64,000 nucleotides of DNA from Amylostereum areolatum (taxonomy: Eukaryota; Basidiomycota; Agaricomycetes; Russulales; Stereaceae): positions 203,574 through 267,573 of the forward strand of contig SAXG01000014.1 of the NCBI GenBank assembly GCA_012932865.1. Reading direction: 5' to 3'. This document shows positions 1-10,510 of the stretch, piece after piece (the stretch's first letter is position 1; each line of letters starts with the position of its first letter). The notes below the pieces were generated by a model, which saw only the letters and a list, made by a program, of their open reading frames with translations, did not search any database and was not told the origin of the DNA. Both the position numbers and the translations under genes were made by a program.

Positions 1-819
1 TCCTACGTCGTGCGCCCCCTGACGCACATCAGCTGTGAATGGGGCTATCCTATGGGGCACCCTTTCGACCTTGTGGACCCAGGCCCCCGAGAGAGGTTCG
101 TAAGCCAAGAGCCCCCTTCTGCGGTTTTTATGGGTAACAGCATTGACGCGAAGGCGGCGATGCTGCAGGGAGGGACCCTAAATAACATTAATTGCTACGC
201 CACCAAAATATGGAGCATCGCCCGTCGTTCCGGTCGCTTCTCGTACGAAAGTTCGGATCTCGTCTGTCAGACGATGGAAATGCTTTTCAGCTCTTTCAAA
301 TTCGCGATAAGCGAGCAATACGGTGGTGAGCATAGCCTGTGGCAGCACGGCGTGGATGAATTCCTATACCTCTGGCGCGAGATCGTGCGAGATCAAGGTT
401 CTCATATCCACGGTGGCGATAAGGGAGTGGACCTGCTCCCGGCCAAGTTCTTCGAGGACCTGCGGGGCATCGCGTGGTACGTTTTCTCCCATGTCGGAAC
501 CTCCCTCGCAAGCGAAACCCCTCTTCCGGACCCCACGCCCTCCGAAATGGAATACCTCGAGGGCGCACATGGCGTCCTGGACGTATGCACGTCGTCGACG
601 CCTCTCACACTCCCGAGAGCGGAGTACCCTGACGAAAACCCTGGCGTGAATACGCAATTTCTCGAAGGAAACAGAACCAGCAAACATACGATCTGCTCCG
701 GCGATGGTGCTTCGAAGGGATCCCACACATCCGTAAAGGTCGCAGAAGGAGAAGGAGAACATGTTCCGGCTGGTGTAGAAGGTGAGGTTTTGAAGGATAG
801 TTGTCGTGGACTATACTGA
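1..819 (+). CDS. DUF6535 family protein, 3' end only (copy E)
   Basis: The frame is open from the first base to a TGA at 817-819, so the 5' part with the membrane domain lies outside the window. The visible part matches the C-terminal half of the other DUF6535 copies here: a block ending in RFVSQ, then a helical segment with LWQHGVDEFLYLWREIV, comparable to LWQDAVDELADIWQDIV of the 54-kb copy, then the PTPSEMEYLEGAHG block equivalent to STDSEEQYLEGDDG. It is closest to the 54-kb copy. The tail ends in a short acidic GEV segment like the other members. DUF6535 proteins are fungal multi-pass membrane proteins of unknown function. The start cannot be given. Confidence 0.8.
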   Translation, partial: SYVVRPLTHISCEWGYPMGHPFDLVDPGPRERFVSQEPPSAVFMGNSIDAKAAMLQGGTLNNINCYATKIWSIARRSGRFSYESSDLVCQTMEMLFSSFKFAISEQYGGEHSLWQHGVDEFLYLWREIVRDQGSHIHGGDKGVDLLPAKFFEDLRGIAWYVFSHVGTSLASETPLPDPTPSEMEYLEGAHGVLDVCTSSTPLTLPRAEYPDENPGVNTQFLEGNRTSKHTICSGDGASKGSHTSVKVAEGEGEHVPAGVEGEVLKDSCRGLY

Positions 820-1278
820 CACGCACTGGAATAGACGGGAACGACAAAGAAGCGTGTTTTATGCAGGATGGAGGGGAGGTCCTACACGAAGTTGTTGTGG
901 TACCTTTCACAGACGAACACACCTAAGCGACGCATGGTGGTGCGTAAACATACACAGAGAGTATCTTCTCCCTACGGTTCCGTCATGTGCAAGGAGTGAA
1001 TGGCTCAAACCTAACGAAATCATTGAGTTTGTGTCTGGGCGAAGTGCAAAAACGACGCGGCTCTTGCGACGGATGTCTACTGCATTGGGGTTAGGGTTAG
1101 TGCGCTGGCCAAAAACAGTGCGTAGCAGGTGTTGAGACCGAGGATAAGCGGAACGGAAAGGGGGCGGGGGGGGGGGGGGGGGGGGATGAAGAGGAGAGGT
1201 CGGGAAGGCTTAGGTACGGAAATAGTGAACATACCTAGATGTGCTGGACCGCGGGGGCGTACACGCGGTTCGCCGTGT
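820..1278. repeat. DUF6535 3' module, copy 1 (decayed convergent gene?)
   Basis: This follows the partial DUF6535 gene and resembles the regions after copies A, B and C. On the minus strand it shows a donor-like CATCTAG/GTATGTTC near 1230, a pyrimidine tract, and a branch/acceptor-like CACTAACCCTAACCC ending in CAG near 1080. On the plus strand the last item reads as GGGGTTAGGGTTAG at 1087-1100. No open frame survives here. It is probably a decayed copy of the convergent gene that is intact at 58.9 kb. Confidence 0.5.
1166..1185. repeat. 20-nt poly-G run
   Basis: An uninterrupted run of 20 G, preceded by GGGGC at 1161-1165. On the minus strand it is a poly-C run inside the putative intron of the decayed downstream module, where it would serve as a pyrimidine tract. 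The length is prone to sequencing error. Confidence 0.85.
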
Positions 1279-1545
1279 TCATGCTCGACACGATGGAGCA
1301 AGTCGTATCACCACGAAAGCTCCTTGTACATCAACGTCCTCCAATAACCACTCCTCATCCGCCGTCCGCGCTCCTCGCATCGCCAGCGCGAGTCGACGAT
1401 ATCTGGGCTTGAACTCGACGAAGCTCGCTCCAAGGGCATAGAAGGGCGTCGAGCTTCCGCGTTGAAGAGCTGGGTGTTTGCGCCAGTATTTCTGGGGGCG
1501 TTTGCGCCGGTAGGCGATGGCGGCATTCGAGATAGTTGTAGACAT
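1279..1545 (-). pseudogene. Conserved-looking protein fragment, unknown
   Basis: An 88-residue frame with protein-like composition (an AYRRKRPQKYWRKHP basic stretch, then FYALGASFVEF, then an acidic DEEWLLEDVDVQG stretch). The adjoining upstream sequence (about 1545-1655) is open in a different frame, with a hydrophobic AFTGGLGLCLQL segment. That pattern fits a gene broken by a frameshift, or an exon junction not resolved here. No family was recognised. Confidence 0.3.
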
Positions 1546-1655
1546 AGGCCGAGGCCGCCCGTAAATGCGGTTTCAGCGATGGCGGAATCCATGACGAAAC
1601 AGTGGTCGCCGTCGTTAAGGTGGAGTTTCCCGGTGAGTTATTGCGCTTTTTGACT

Positions 1656-3201
1656 GAGGTTAGGATGCGACGCCTTCATATTTTCGATCATACGTACTTA
1701 TGAGGGCGTGAAAGACATCTATCCTATCCCGCACCCAGCAACGTGCCCATGTTTCTGTCTGCCGGGTTCGCAAACCGCAGCGTTTCTAGCGTGAATAGCC
1801 ATACTAGACCAGCTGAACCAATGCAGAGTTCACCTGGCGGCATATCCATTGTAAGTACGTATAACTCTTCGAAAGAAATGTAGTATGGCGTACCATGTCT
1901 GGCCTACGAGACCACTGTCGTTTTGCAGATGACGTGTGAACACGGATGCACGTCTGTACCATGAGGATATTTCTGGATGAGCTTTTAGGATAATCCAAGT
2001 TCAAGACGGGGGTGTTTTGGTTCAAGATCCAAGGCGCAAGGGAGGGTGTGGATATGAGACTTAGACGACGAGACGGTCGGGAAGAACTTCAAAAAGAGAG
2101 TTGTTCAGAGGAGTTGTTCAGGGTCCCGGCTTGCCGGGCCCCGGCGGAAGCCGGCCGGCCGCCCCCCAAAAGCCAACGCGCCAAGTTCCAACGAGTCCGA
2201 CGAGTCGACGAACCTCCAGCTCCCTGTACTGGTACCCGTCGCCATCTCTCTCAGGTCCGTATACATTCTTTCTAGCCCCTCCAGCACCGCGATCAAATTT
2301 CGGAATGAAATCACGTCCAAATCCAGAATCCATGAAGAGCGATGAGTTCCGTCGTGATTCCGTCGGAAACGGTCCCGACTCTCTACGCCAGTATATCATG
2401 ACTTGTGGCATTCCTCTTCTCTTCCTTCACTTCCCCCTCCTCTCCTAGTTCTATGCGCACCTATGGGCGAGGTCAGCGCTCAGTCATCGCACGCGTCGTT
2501 GCTCCCCAATAACACACGCTGAAGGTAGTTTATCTCGAGTCGTAGACCAATAACACACGCTGAAGGTAGTTTATCTCGAGTCGTAGACGAATACCTAAGG
2601 TACGCCTGAACCTTGCTTTCTATCTGCCTTTCATTACACCTCATGGACAACGATGCCCGCCAGCAGGGATATCATCCCTGAGCCGCTGAGAAAAATTCTT
2701 ACTCCCCAACAACGTCTGCTCATCTTGTTATCGATCACGAGGCGAACGGATCGGTGCGTGCATGTACTCGGTCGTCGGCGATAGAAACCCACAGAACTCG
2801 TGTACTAGCTGGCGATGCTGTTCCGCATCCGATGACCTTCCATGCCTCGGGACCATTCCTCCTCGCATACACCGCGAGTACGCCTCATGCATCATGTCTT
2901 GCTGTGCGTTGGCTGGAAGGTGCGTTTTCCTGAATGGTTCCCGCTATCTCATGACCACTGAAAAATAAAACCAAATTTAATCCTTTACCCCTGTCCGTAT
3001 ATCCAGAAAGAACCTTGTGTGGATGCTGTCCCGATTCGAAAAAAAATGGTGTCCGTGGCCACCGCTGCCGTCGTCGTCTCTTCCATGCGCCCCCACTGTG
3101 CCCCCGCTACCTATCCTGCTCCCGCACCGCCAGCCTGGGGGTGCGGTGCGAATACCCCCAGACCAAAGCTGCCCCCCCCCGTTCCTGTGGAACTCGTCAA
3201 T
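1656..3201. other. Intergenic, no supported gene
   Basis: Short overlapping frames only. It holds a very GC-rich palindromic stretch around 2125-2165 and the 41-bp tandem duplication listed separately. Confidence 0.5.
2506..2587. repeat. 2 x 41-bp perfect tandem duplication
   Basis: The unit starting CCAATAACACACGCTGAAGG at 2506-2546 is repeated without change at 2547-2587. A perfect two-copy repeat points to a recent slippage or double-strand-break event. No coding sequence is involved. Confidence 0.95.
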
Positions 3202-3666
3202 CTACATCGATATCGGCGTCGTCGGCCGCTGTTTCCCGCACCTTATGTTCTCGTAAGCCCACACGATAACCACGACCAAGGACATCCCAACACCCAGCGC
3301 AAACGCAGTGCACACGAGGAAAGTGAAGATTTTGCAGAGGCGATCTGCATGCGTGAACAATCCTACAATCTTGCGGAGGATGTCGATGATGAGCTCGGCG
3401 GCACGTGGGACAGTTGTCTGCGCCGTCTCAAGCACGATCTGGGACAATCGTGATTCGGGGGATATGTCTGGGCGGTGTGCGACGGTCTCCATGTCTGGTG
3501 TGCGTTCAGCACTTGGAGTGCTCTCCCCTCCGGCGCGCGCGTTGCTGTCTACTCCTGTGGATACTGGGCTCGCAAGGTGGTGGAGGGGGAGGTCGGTGAT
3601 GGAGTCGATGTGCTGTCCCCAAAGGACCGACGCAACCCGGCGAAGGAAGACGATTGGCCACTTCAT
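3202..3666 (-). CDS. Small protein with a C-terminal membrane anchor
   Basis: A 154-residue single-exon frame starting at the ATG at 3666-3664 (MKWPIVFLRR...) and ending TAG. The frame is open further upstream, but that part is low-complexity and contains an AT-rich, TATA-like stretch near 3740, so the internal Met is preferred. Residues about 110-145 are two hydrophobic runs, the second (LVCTAFALGVGMSLVVVIVW) a good transmembrane helix, followed by a short basic tail. This is the layout of a tail-anchored protein. The middle is Ser/Pro-rich and probably disordered. No family was recognised. Confidence 0.5.
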   Translation of the reverse strand: MKWPIVFLRRVASVLWGQHIDSITDLPLHHLASPVSTGVDSNARAGGESTPSAERTPDMETVAHRPDISPESRLSQIVLETAQTTVPRAAELIIDILRKIVGLFTHADRLCKIFTFLVCTAFALGVGMSLVVVIVWAYENIRCGKQRPTTPISM

Positions 3667-4505
3667 AGAACAATAATGACGATGTAGATGCTCGATGAGC
3701 ACAATTCTGAGGGGGGAAACGCCATGCGTGTAAGATTGTATATGTATTTTTTTGGCCAGCCCACCTGGCGGGTGTGTAAAAATTTGACCTCCGTCGCTGA
3801 TGACATAGATTTTGTGCTTGATATCCCATTCCAAGGCAGTGACCCATCGCAGTTATGCTCAATGACCAGCGGTGAGTCCACTGCATTGGTGAAATGGTAA
3901 ATCCGATCAACAAAGGAGCCCGCTCGACGATCGCGATGATACTATGAGAACGATAAGTATGGAATAACTAGCTATGTCACCAGCGCCTACACCACAAAAT
4001 GCTGTTCGAACCGAGGACGGCAGCTCCGCGACATCTCAGAGACAGATAGATAGATATACACGGCAGAGCTCGGCGGATACAGGCTCTCACGACCCTTATT
4101 CCCGGCTCGGAAAGCGATCGGAAGGGTCGACGCTCGAAGCTTAAAACGCAGCCCGAGCACCGCGTGTCCTCTTCTCCTCCGAGTCGCACATTCGCTCGCG
4201 CTGGTACTGGCCCATTTGGTATCTTGAATGAGCCGAAGTCCAAATTTCGACCCATACTCTCATCCTCGAGTTCTCCCCGCGTTCCTTCAGCTTCTTATCA
4301 CACAGGTTAGCAAATAGCCCAGCGGTGTACAGCAGCCTTCAGACTTACAGCCTTCGGTATGGGGACCTCCGGTACGCTTGCTATGACCATCTTTCATTTT
4401 GGCGGATCGGAACGGTACAGTTACACTGCAGGAAACTTTCCACTTCGACAAAGACGCAAGGCACCCCTATTCAGGACACCCGTCTCCCGCTTTCCCATGA
4501 TCAAC
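3667..4505. other. Intergenic, promoter side of the tail-anchored gene
   Basis: Only short frames without protein-like composition. It contains an AT-rich segment near 3735-3760 and a GATA-like purine run near 4045. Confidence 0.45.
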
Positions 4506-4508
4506 AAG

Positions 4509-5787
4509 CACTAGGAGGGTACCGTGAGCTGATTTTCACCACTCTTTACACCTCTTTGGGCGGTGAATTCCACCGCTCGAAGTACTCGTTTTCAGTACCA
4601 TGGAATGAATTTCAGTCCTGCACGGGGTGATTTTCGTGATGTGAAAATCACCGGAAAAAAGTACCATTTCACCGCTTTTTTGTCACGAATTCTCACTTTC
4701 TCGTAACGCCGACGCGTGAATATCAGCATGAAAAACAGTGAAAAGCAACACCCCATGGTGATATACAGCAGCTTTCATCCTCAAAACCCTTGGCAGGATC
4801 CAGCACTTTACGCGTTCATAAACAGACACATGGCATTATGAGCTCATAATCACACTACAATATACACTATATACAAATCTATGCACACCGCTGGTGGTAC
4901 CCAACGAGACCCTCTCGCGTAACCACGTCTCCTCTTCGTGACGTCCACCCGCACGCCCCGGGCCCAAATGCGAATGGCTGGAATGGCTGTCGGAGTGTAA
5001 GCAGCAGCATCGAAGCGATGCGCGCGTGGGGCGTGGCCTGTCCAAACATTTAATATCGCTCCGTGGCAAGGGAGAGAAGGCGGAATACTCACCCCCATCT
5101 GATACCCTAACATCCCCCGCTTTGTGTCCATCAATGACAGTCCCCGGCCGTGCTCTATGTAAACAAAAGTCAGCAGCCGAAGAGACTGTCGCCATCACCG
5201 AAGAGAAATGAGACGGTGCGAGAGCACCGGCAACGGCGGTGAAGAGCCGCTGTCACCGATGCACAATGCGTAAGAGGCCATATGGCCTGGGTTTGTGATG
5301 TTGAATGAACCGTGAACGAGCCGCTTCATGCTACAAAGCATGCGCGGGACGAGCCGGAGGAGGATAGAAGGAAAAAAATAGATCAATACGAAGACGTACC
5401 GTTGCAAAGAGTTGCCCAGACTTAGGGTACACTTTATGTGTCCTTACGAGAACATGGAAGGGGAGGGTGGAGAGGGAGAGTGCACGACGACTGAACCCGT
5501 CGCCGAGTCGCCATGGTCGTTGAGGAAGAAGCTGAAGCGCTGAAGTCGAACCATGCGCGTGAGCTGGCGACATCACGGATACGTGACTGACCATCACTGG
5601 TCCGTGACGATTGTTACGAGTTCGTGACCAAGGAACCGCTGATGGAAATCACCATGTAAAGCGGTTGTCACGCTTGTCTGAAAAACAGCCCCAAATCACC
5701 ACCTGTCGAAATCACCCCAAAAATCACCTTAATTCGGAAATTCACCACATCAAACGGTGGGAAACAGTCGGACATGTCCTTATAGTG
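4509..5787. mobile_element. Non-autonomous CACTA-type element with AAG duplications
   Basis: The left end reads CACTAGGAGGG at 4509; the right end, read on the minus strand from 5787, is CACTATAAGGACATG. The trinucleotide AAG flanks both sides (4506-4508 and 5788-5790), as expected for the 3-bp target duplication of CACTA elements. The right terminus shares its first ten bases, CACTATAAGG, with the right end of the autonomous CACTA element at 34749. The 1,279-bp interior has subterminal TTTCACC/GGTGA motifs at both ends and no transposase. Weak frames on the minus strand around 4850-5200 are not convincing genes. It is probably mobilised in trans by a Tnp2 transposase such as the one at 30-33.6 kb. 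Confidence 0.75.
4626..4652. repeat. Perfect 10-bp hairpin in the CACTA derivative
   Basis: GGTGATTTTC (4626-4635) and its exact complement GAAAATCACC (4643-4652) are separated by 7 nt. The arms contain the same GGTGA/TCACC core as the other subterminal motifs of this element, so it may be a transposase-binding site. Confidence 0.7.
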
Positions 5788-5931
5788 AAGCGTCTTCGAT
5801 GCTTTACCCCATCGCACCTCACGGGGGTTATAGTCCTACAAGCTGTCATCAATTTCATATGCTGGTCACGCAGAACATGGGATCCCCTTTGTTAAGATTG
5901 GAAGGACAAGCACGCGCACCACTACACCCTA

Positions 5932-6763
5932 CTACACCCACAGCCCAACCCTGAGCCCTACGATGCCGAGACACAGCACCACCCACACCCTCGACTTTCC
6001 CACTTCCCGGACGGATCCGCTAGCGCTCTGCGAGCTTGATGCGGCGGTAGACGTCGTGCTCGTTCCAGGCTCTATCGTCGTCAACCCGGCACCTGTAGAG
6101 GTCGGCGCAGCAGCGGACGAATGAGACGACGCGGGCGAAGAGGATGTGGTCGCAGGTGTAGAAGCTGTGTTGGGGGACCCGGAGGAGACGCCTGTCGTGT
6201 TACATGAGGTCAGCGCCACTGGCGCGTAAGACACGGAAGGATGTACCAATACGAGAGGTGCTATTTCCCGCCGCAGACGACACTCGGGAACTCCCTGTCG
6301 ATACTGGGTACGAAACCGTTTCAGACCACGTTCAGGATGCAAAAAATCCGAATGCACACACCTGGTGCGGAGGACGGTTGCGGCGTCTGTCCGACGTTTG
6401 TCGAAGATCCTTGGCTGGGGGTTGAGACGCACTCTGATACGGGCGCACACAGCTCGCACAGAAAAATCCGTCCGTTGTTGAGGTCGGTCGCGCTGGTGCA
6501 CAGTTGTGCGAGGCATACCCCGCCAAGACCTAGGAACTCTTGCGTGCAGATGCAGGTCGTGTTCGAACTACAAAAGATGTTGTCAGCCACGGTGGAAGAA
6601 GTAACGCGGGGAAGAAACGATGATAAGGGGGAACGACGTACATGCTCCCGCACCCTACCGTACCGATCACATCCGACGCGCACACGGTAGCGCACTGAGG
6701 CGTCTGCGCCGAACAAAGCCAAGATGGAAGGAGAAACCCAAAGAAGAATGCGCGTGTTATCAT
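5932..6763 (-). CDS. CFEM-domain secreted protein, likely GPI-anchored (copy 1)
   Basis: Four phase-consistent exons: 6763-6654, 6567-6362, 6303-6253 and 6191-5932, giving 208 residues. Residues 1-19 form a signal peptide (MITRAFFFGFLLPSWLCSAQ). A CFEM domain follows, with the cysteines spread over QC, VC, GC, TC, IC, VC, LC and LC, plus one extra Cys. The C-terminal half is Ser/Thr/Pro-rich and ends in a hydrophobic tail (VWVVLCLGIVGLRVGL), as in GPI-anchored wall proteins. CFEM proteins act at the cell surface, several in haem uptake. Here the Asp normally three residues before the fourth Cys is Asn, so haem binding is doubtful. It is a paralogue of the gene at 7731-8521, with matching intron phases. 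Confidence 0.75.
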
Positions 6764-7259
6764 GTCGGGGGAGGGGAGAGGGGGAGGGGGGTTCCAGCAC
6801 GGCACCGAGGTCTGGAGATGTACGCGAATGCCTTTTATCATACCCAGGCCATGTCGCCCTGTCTTCCCATCATCACTGTCGCGCATACAGTTTCGCAAAA
6901 GGGAACGAGGCCGTCGAGTTCTAACGAGCGCCGTGGACAAATCAGTTTGGAATTAAACCGGGACGGTGGAAGAAGATCGGAAGCGAAGACATCACGAACC
7001 ACCGCCAGGTTATCGCGACTCATACAAGGAGAATCGAGGGAATGCCCCGTAACTTACCTAGATCACCCGCATGTAACGGTTGGCTGCTTGGGCGAATCTT
7101 CAAAGGAGAATACGTTGGTGTGGTGGAAGCAGCGAAAAGACGAGCAAGGGTCTCTCATTGCGGCTGCAATGGTAAATATAGCCTCGAAGCTTACCTCTTC
7201 CTTGGCGGTCCAGCAGGGAAGAACGTTCCACGCGTCTTCTTCTCGACGTAAAGAGGAAT

Positions 7260-7574
7260 TTACGAGATATGTGAACGCCGGTAAGGGTCAGGCGTGGTAA
7301 CGTCTGATCACGATATGGGTGGTTGGCTCTTGAATGAACGCCGGGAAGGAACTTTGTCTGAACCTGGACAGTAGCTTGTGCAAGTAAGGCTTGAGCTACA
7401 CGAACGCCGAGGTTTCAGAAGATGCGTGGAAGTAAATAGGAGATATAGAAAGGAATGAAACGTACCAAAAAATGGCCGGCGCACTTGTGACATAGCCTGG
7501 TGCAAGCCTGGTGTCGAAAAATTATGCTTGGCCCGCAAGACGTTTGACCATATTTCGGCAATATCCGGAGGCAC
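7260..7574 (-). CDS. Possible spliced gene of unknown function (partial model)
   Basis: From an ATG at 7574 the frame reads MPPDIAEIWSNVLRAKHNF... to a good donor (GTACGTTTC, near 7466). The matching acceptor (GTGTAG, near 7400) has a CTGAAAC branch-like site upstream. The spliced frame continues with ALLAQATVQVQTKFLPGVHSR and then a basic stretch. A second donor (GGTAAGC) lies near 7195, and the 3' end was not resolved. The basic, mitochondrial-like N-terminus is the only functional hint. It sits between the two CFEM genes on the same strand. Confidence 0.25.
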
Positions 7575-7730
7575 GTGCTCTCATAGCGCTCACCACCGTA
7601 AATGCAGGAGCACTGCGAATTCCTACATACTCCCAACGAAGAAGCATAGATACATATGGGAAAGCAATTAAATCTGCTTTTTATTTGTCACGGAGATGCC
7701 GAGAAGACGCCACGGAAAACATACCCATGG

Positions 7731-8521
7731 TCAATACAGTCCAACGCCGACCAGACCGAGGCTAATCCCGACTCCCAGCCATTCTCGCAATGTCACTCGC
7801 CGCCCGTTCGAACCGTTCGCGCCCTGGGAGGATGTTGGGTTCGCAGAAGTAGAAGAGCCTCCAATGGTCGTTAATGGAGCGGTGGTCGCGGGCGAGGTAG
7901 GGGAACGAGCCGACGAGGTCGCAGGAGTCGAGGAAAGGAAAGTAGTCGAGCTTGGCCTGGTAGATGCAGAGGGAGCAGTGGACGAGGAGGTGGAAGTGGA
8001 AGTAGAAGGTCCAGAGCTGGGAGAAGCTAGAGAGGATGGCCATTGTATCCCGGTACGAATGTGAGGAGGTCGGGAGTACGTACATGTTACACTTGTAGAC
8101 CCCGATGAGCTCGAAGCAGCGCTACTGGTCGCTACACGTATCCGTCCACGACGCCGATTAGAAAAATAGAGCAGCGAAGTTGCACAACAGAACGCACCCG
8201 ACGCCGCGCACAGTCCGCTGAAAAACGCGCTGGCACGCGGAAGATCCATGGGCAAGCACTGTACGCTGATACACTCTCCGCCTTGGGTCGGGAAGTTCGG
8301 GTTGTTGCATATGCAAGCCGTGTTGTTTCTATTCCGCGAAAAGTTCAGCACACGAAAAAAATAGGAAAGCAAGGTAGTAGGGCGTACATATTTCCGCACC
8401 CAACATTGGTCGCGACGCCGGAGGCGCACGTCGTCGCACACGTCGGGACTTGCGCCGCGCAGAACATGGCCAGAAAGAGCACGACCGCACATAGGATGAA
8501 TCTCGTTGCCTTGAGTGCCAT
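7731..8521 (-). CDS. CFEM-domain secreted protein, likely GPI-anchored (copy 2)
   Basis: Four exons: 8521-8400, 8328-8198, 8131-8084 and 8026-7731, with consistent phases (2, 1, 1). The product has a signal peptide (MALKATRFILCAVVLFLAMF), then an eight-Cys CFEM domain in the spliced order PTC, TTC, GC, AC, IC, EC, QC, LC, and a long Ser/Thr-rich linker that would be heavily O-glycosylated. A terminal hydrophobic run (WLGVGISLGLVGVGLY) acts as the GPI signal. As in its neighbour, the haem-ligand Asp before the fourth Cys is replaced by Asn. Shared exon layout shows that the two genes arose by tandem duplication. The second and third introns lack in-frame stops, so intron retention would still give a product. 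Confidence 0.8.
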
Positions 8522-9079
8522 TTGGACCGGATAGGCCGCGACGTTCCACCTCGCGCGGCTCTTATAACCACCAGGGCGCCCCACGATCATGATCGAACCT
8601 CCGTAGACGGTACGGCAGCACAGGTTCCTCGAACAGGACGTAGGCCCCAAGACGTCGTCTTCGCGAATCCTCCATCATGCCACGCGCCCTACCCACGAGA
8701 TCGCTCGTATCAGCCCAGACTCTGCGCCGAAGGACAGAGAACATCACAGACCGGGAAGCGTGACGATGTTGGTCTGCATTTTGGGGGGCAGAAGCGATGA
8801 GCGGACACGCGGTGGGCGGGGTCAGAGGTGGCCGTCTGAGAACTGGAGGCGTTCTGGAAGGGAGTTGATAGGACATGGTGGAACTTGAGGGGACGAGGGG
8901 ACGTAGTCGTCGTCCTGGCTCGTCCTGGTGATCACCCCAGTGACGCTGTCGGCTGATCACGTGGTCGTAGACAAAATACTGTCGAGAACGCGAAAACGAT
9001 CAGCGAAGAAAAGGCGCGATGAGCGGGCCCGATGTTGAGATATGTTTGAACAAATCATCGGTTATTGTAATGCACGAAA
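8522..9079. other. Intergenic between CFEM copy 2 and the membrane protein
   Basis: This contains the presumed promoter of CFEM copy 2. Minus-strand frames at 8562-8960 are Arg/Pro-rich and show no domain, so no gene is called. Confidence 0.45.
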
Positions 9080-10212
9080 CTAATACACGAGGCGTAGGTG
9101 AAGACGTTCATGCCATTCCGCACTTGAGACGCCCACCACCGGCCGTCGTTCCAATTCCTCTCTCGCGCGTTGTCGAACCCTCGCGGTGGATGCATCCCGA
9201 AAATAGCTCACAAACGACGTGGCCGGGACGCCAAGCATGACCACGGGAAAGATCTGATCGCAAGTCAGCGAAAACGAAGGCGAACCCGGAAGAAGATGGC
9301 GAGAACGCACCTGCCCCAACGTCCACGCGTTGTTCTCCGCCCCGTCATCCAACAGCGGCCGATTGGCCACGATCGTCAGCTCGACGTTGATCACAAACAC
9401 AGCGATAAGAAAGACGAAAAGCGTGTATTGCAGCGGGAGAGAGAATCGCTTGAACGTGGGGGAGAACGCGATGCGCGCGTGAATATCCGGTCCTCCGATC
9501 GCGGGCGCCTTGGTCCACTGCGACGCAGGATTGGAGTTGGGGAGCAACAGTTCGTTCGGGGAGGTGTGCGCCTTAAACGCGAGGACCGCACAAAGAATGG
9601 CGCACCCGCCAATAAAGTAGGTGTTTACCCCGACGAAGACAAGCGCGGCCGTGCGGCCGGCGCGCGTGGCTTCGAGGTGGGCGCCGAGGAGGACGAGTGT
9701 TGTCTGAACGTTGCACGTCGGTTCGGGTCCAAAGCTTGCCGCATGCGTCCACACGAACAGACCAAACACGGTCGCAGCCAGGAGCACGGGCATCATCCGC
9801 AGCATGGCCCGGCCAAAGTGCACGATGAGTTGTGCGTTCGTGTACAGCACGCCGTGGTGGAGGTCGGAGTCGCTGAAGAGGGGCATAACGCACAGAACGG
9901 CGGCGTACGCGTGGAGGTAGAGAAGGATGGAAATGAGGATGGCCTCGTGAAGGTAGAGGTCGTCTTGGCCGTAGAGGGCGAGGGCGGAGGCGAAGAGGGC
10001 GAAGGCGGTGATGGTCATGGACCAGTAGGACGCGTCTGAGCTGGCCCCGGGAATGTACGCGAGTACCACTGCGGTTCGCGACGATGTTTTAGAGCGCGAA
10101 GACGAGGAGTTGGAGAATACGCACTGGTAAAAAAAGCCTGTATGTAGAACGAAAGTCGGACACCGATGCCACTGATGTCGGGATTTGCTGACAGTGAACC
10201 CGTGCATGACAT
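9080..10212 (-). CDS. Seven-helix membrane protein, fungal, function unknown
   Basis: Three exons: 10212-10125, 10068-9311 and 9253-9080, phases 1 and 0, giving 339 residues. The first exon encodes NPDISGIGVRLSFYIQ, a recognisable start motif of a large basidiomycete membrane-protein family. It splices into VLAYIPGASSDASYWSM. Hydrophobic segments around IGVRLSFYIQAFF, ITAFALFASALALYG, ILISILLYLHAYAAVLC, VLLAATVFGLFVW, ALVFVGVNTYFIGGCAILC, YTLFVFLIAVFVINVELTIV and FPVVMLGVPATSFVSYF give seven likely helices. The C-terminal tail is Arg-rich and cytosolic if the usual rule holds. The start is the nearest upstream Met in frame with the motif; a further 5' exon cannot be excluded. Confidence 0.7.
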
Positions 10213-10510
10213 CTAGGTTGTCCAAGCAATGCGTGTGTATCCTTCTCCCTTGAATCCACGACGATGAAGAGGTCAAGACGAGGCTAACAGTTGTTGTGTT
10301 AGGATATTCCTCCCATCAGCAGTCAGGGGATGGGCCAATATCGCCATGATGGGAGAAGAGAGGCAAGGCGCGTTACACGTACGTCAGAAAAACACGATCG
10401 GGATTATAATCGATTTTCGATTTTGGCCCTTTTATAACCCTATTATAAAGTCCCGTTTCAGGTTTTTACGATTTGTGATCCGAGAGTAATCAGACGGCCG
10501 CGTCATGATA
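10213..10510. other. Intergenic, AT-rich palindromic stretch
   Basis: About 300 bp without a gene. At 10400-10450 there are several overlapping palindromes (ATTATAATCGATTTTCGAT, then TATAACCCTATTATA) in an otherwise GC-rich region. It may mark the outer edge of the helicase/DUF6589 element. Confidence 0.4.

Noticed and set aside
1087..1107. TTAGGGTTAGGG tracts after DUF6535 genes (also 42053, 45779, 46291 and, inverted, 58850 and 59310) as interstitial telomere repeats
   Set aside because: The tracts are only two or three units long, always at the same place in the module, and on the other strand read as CTAACCCTAACCCTAACAG, a branch site plus acceptor. An intron end explains them better than telomeric DNA.
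4836..5198. Possible two-exon minus-strand gene inside the small CACTA element
   Set aside because: A donor and acceptor can be drawn, but the frames have no protein-like pattern and lie in an element without other genes.
9170..10039. Long plus-strand frame of 289 residues
   Set aside because: It is antisense to the well-supported seven-helix protein and is Arg/Glu-rich, as expected for a shadow.
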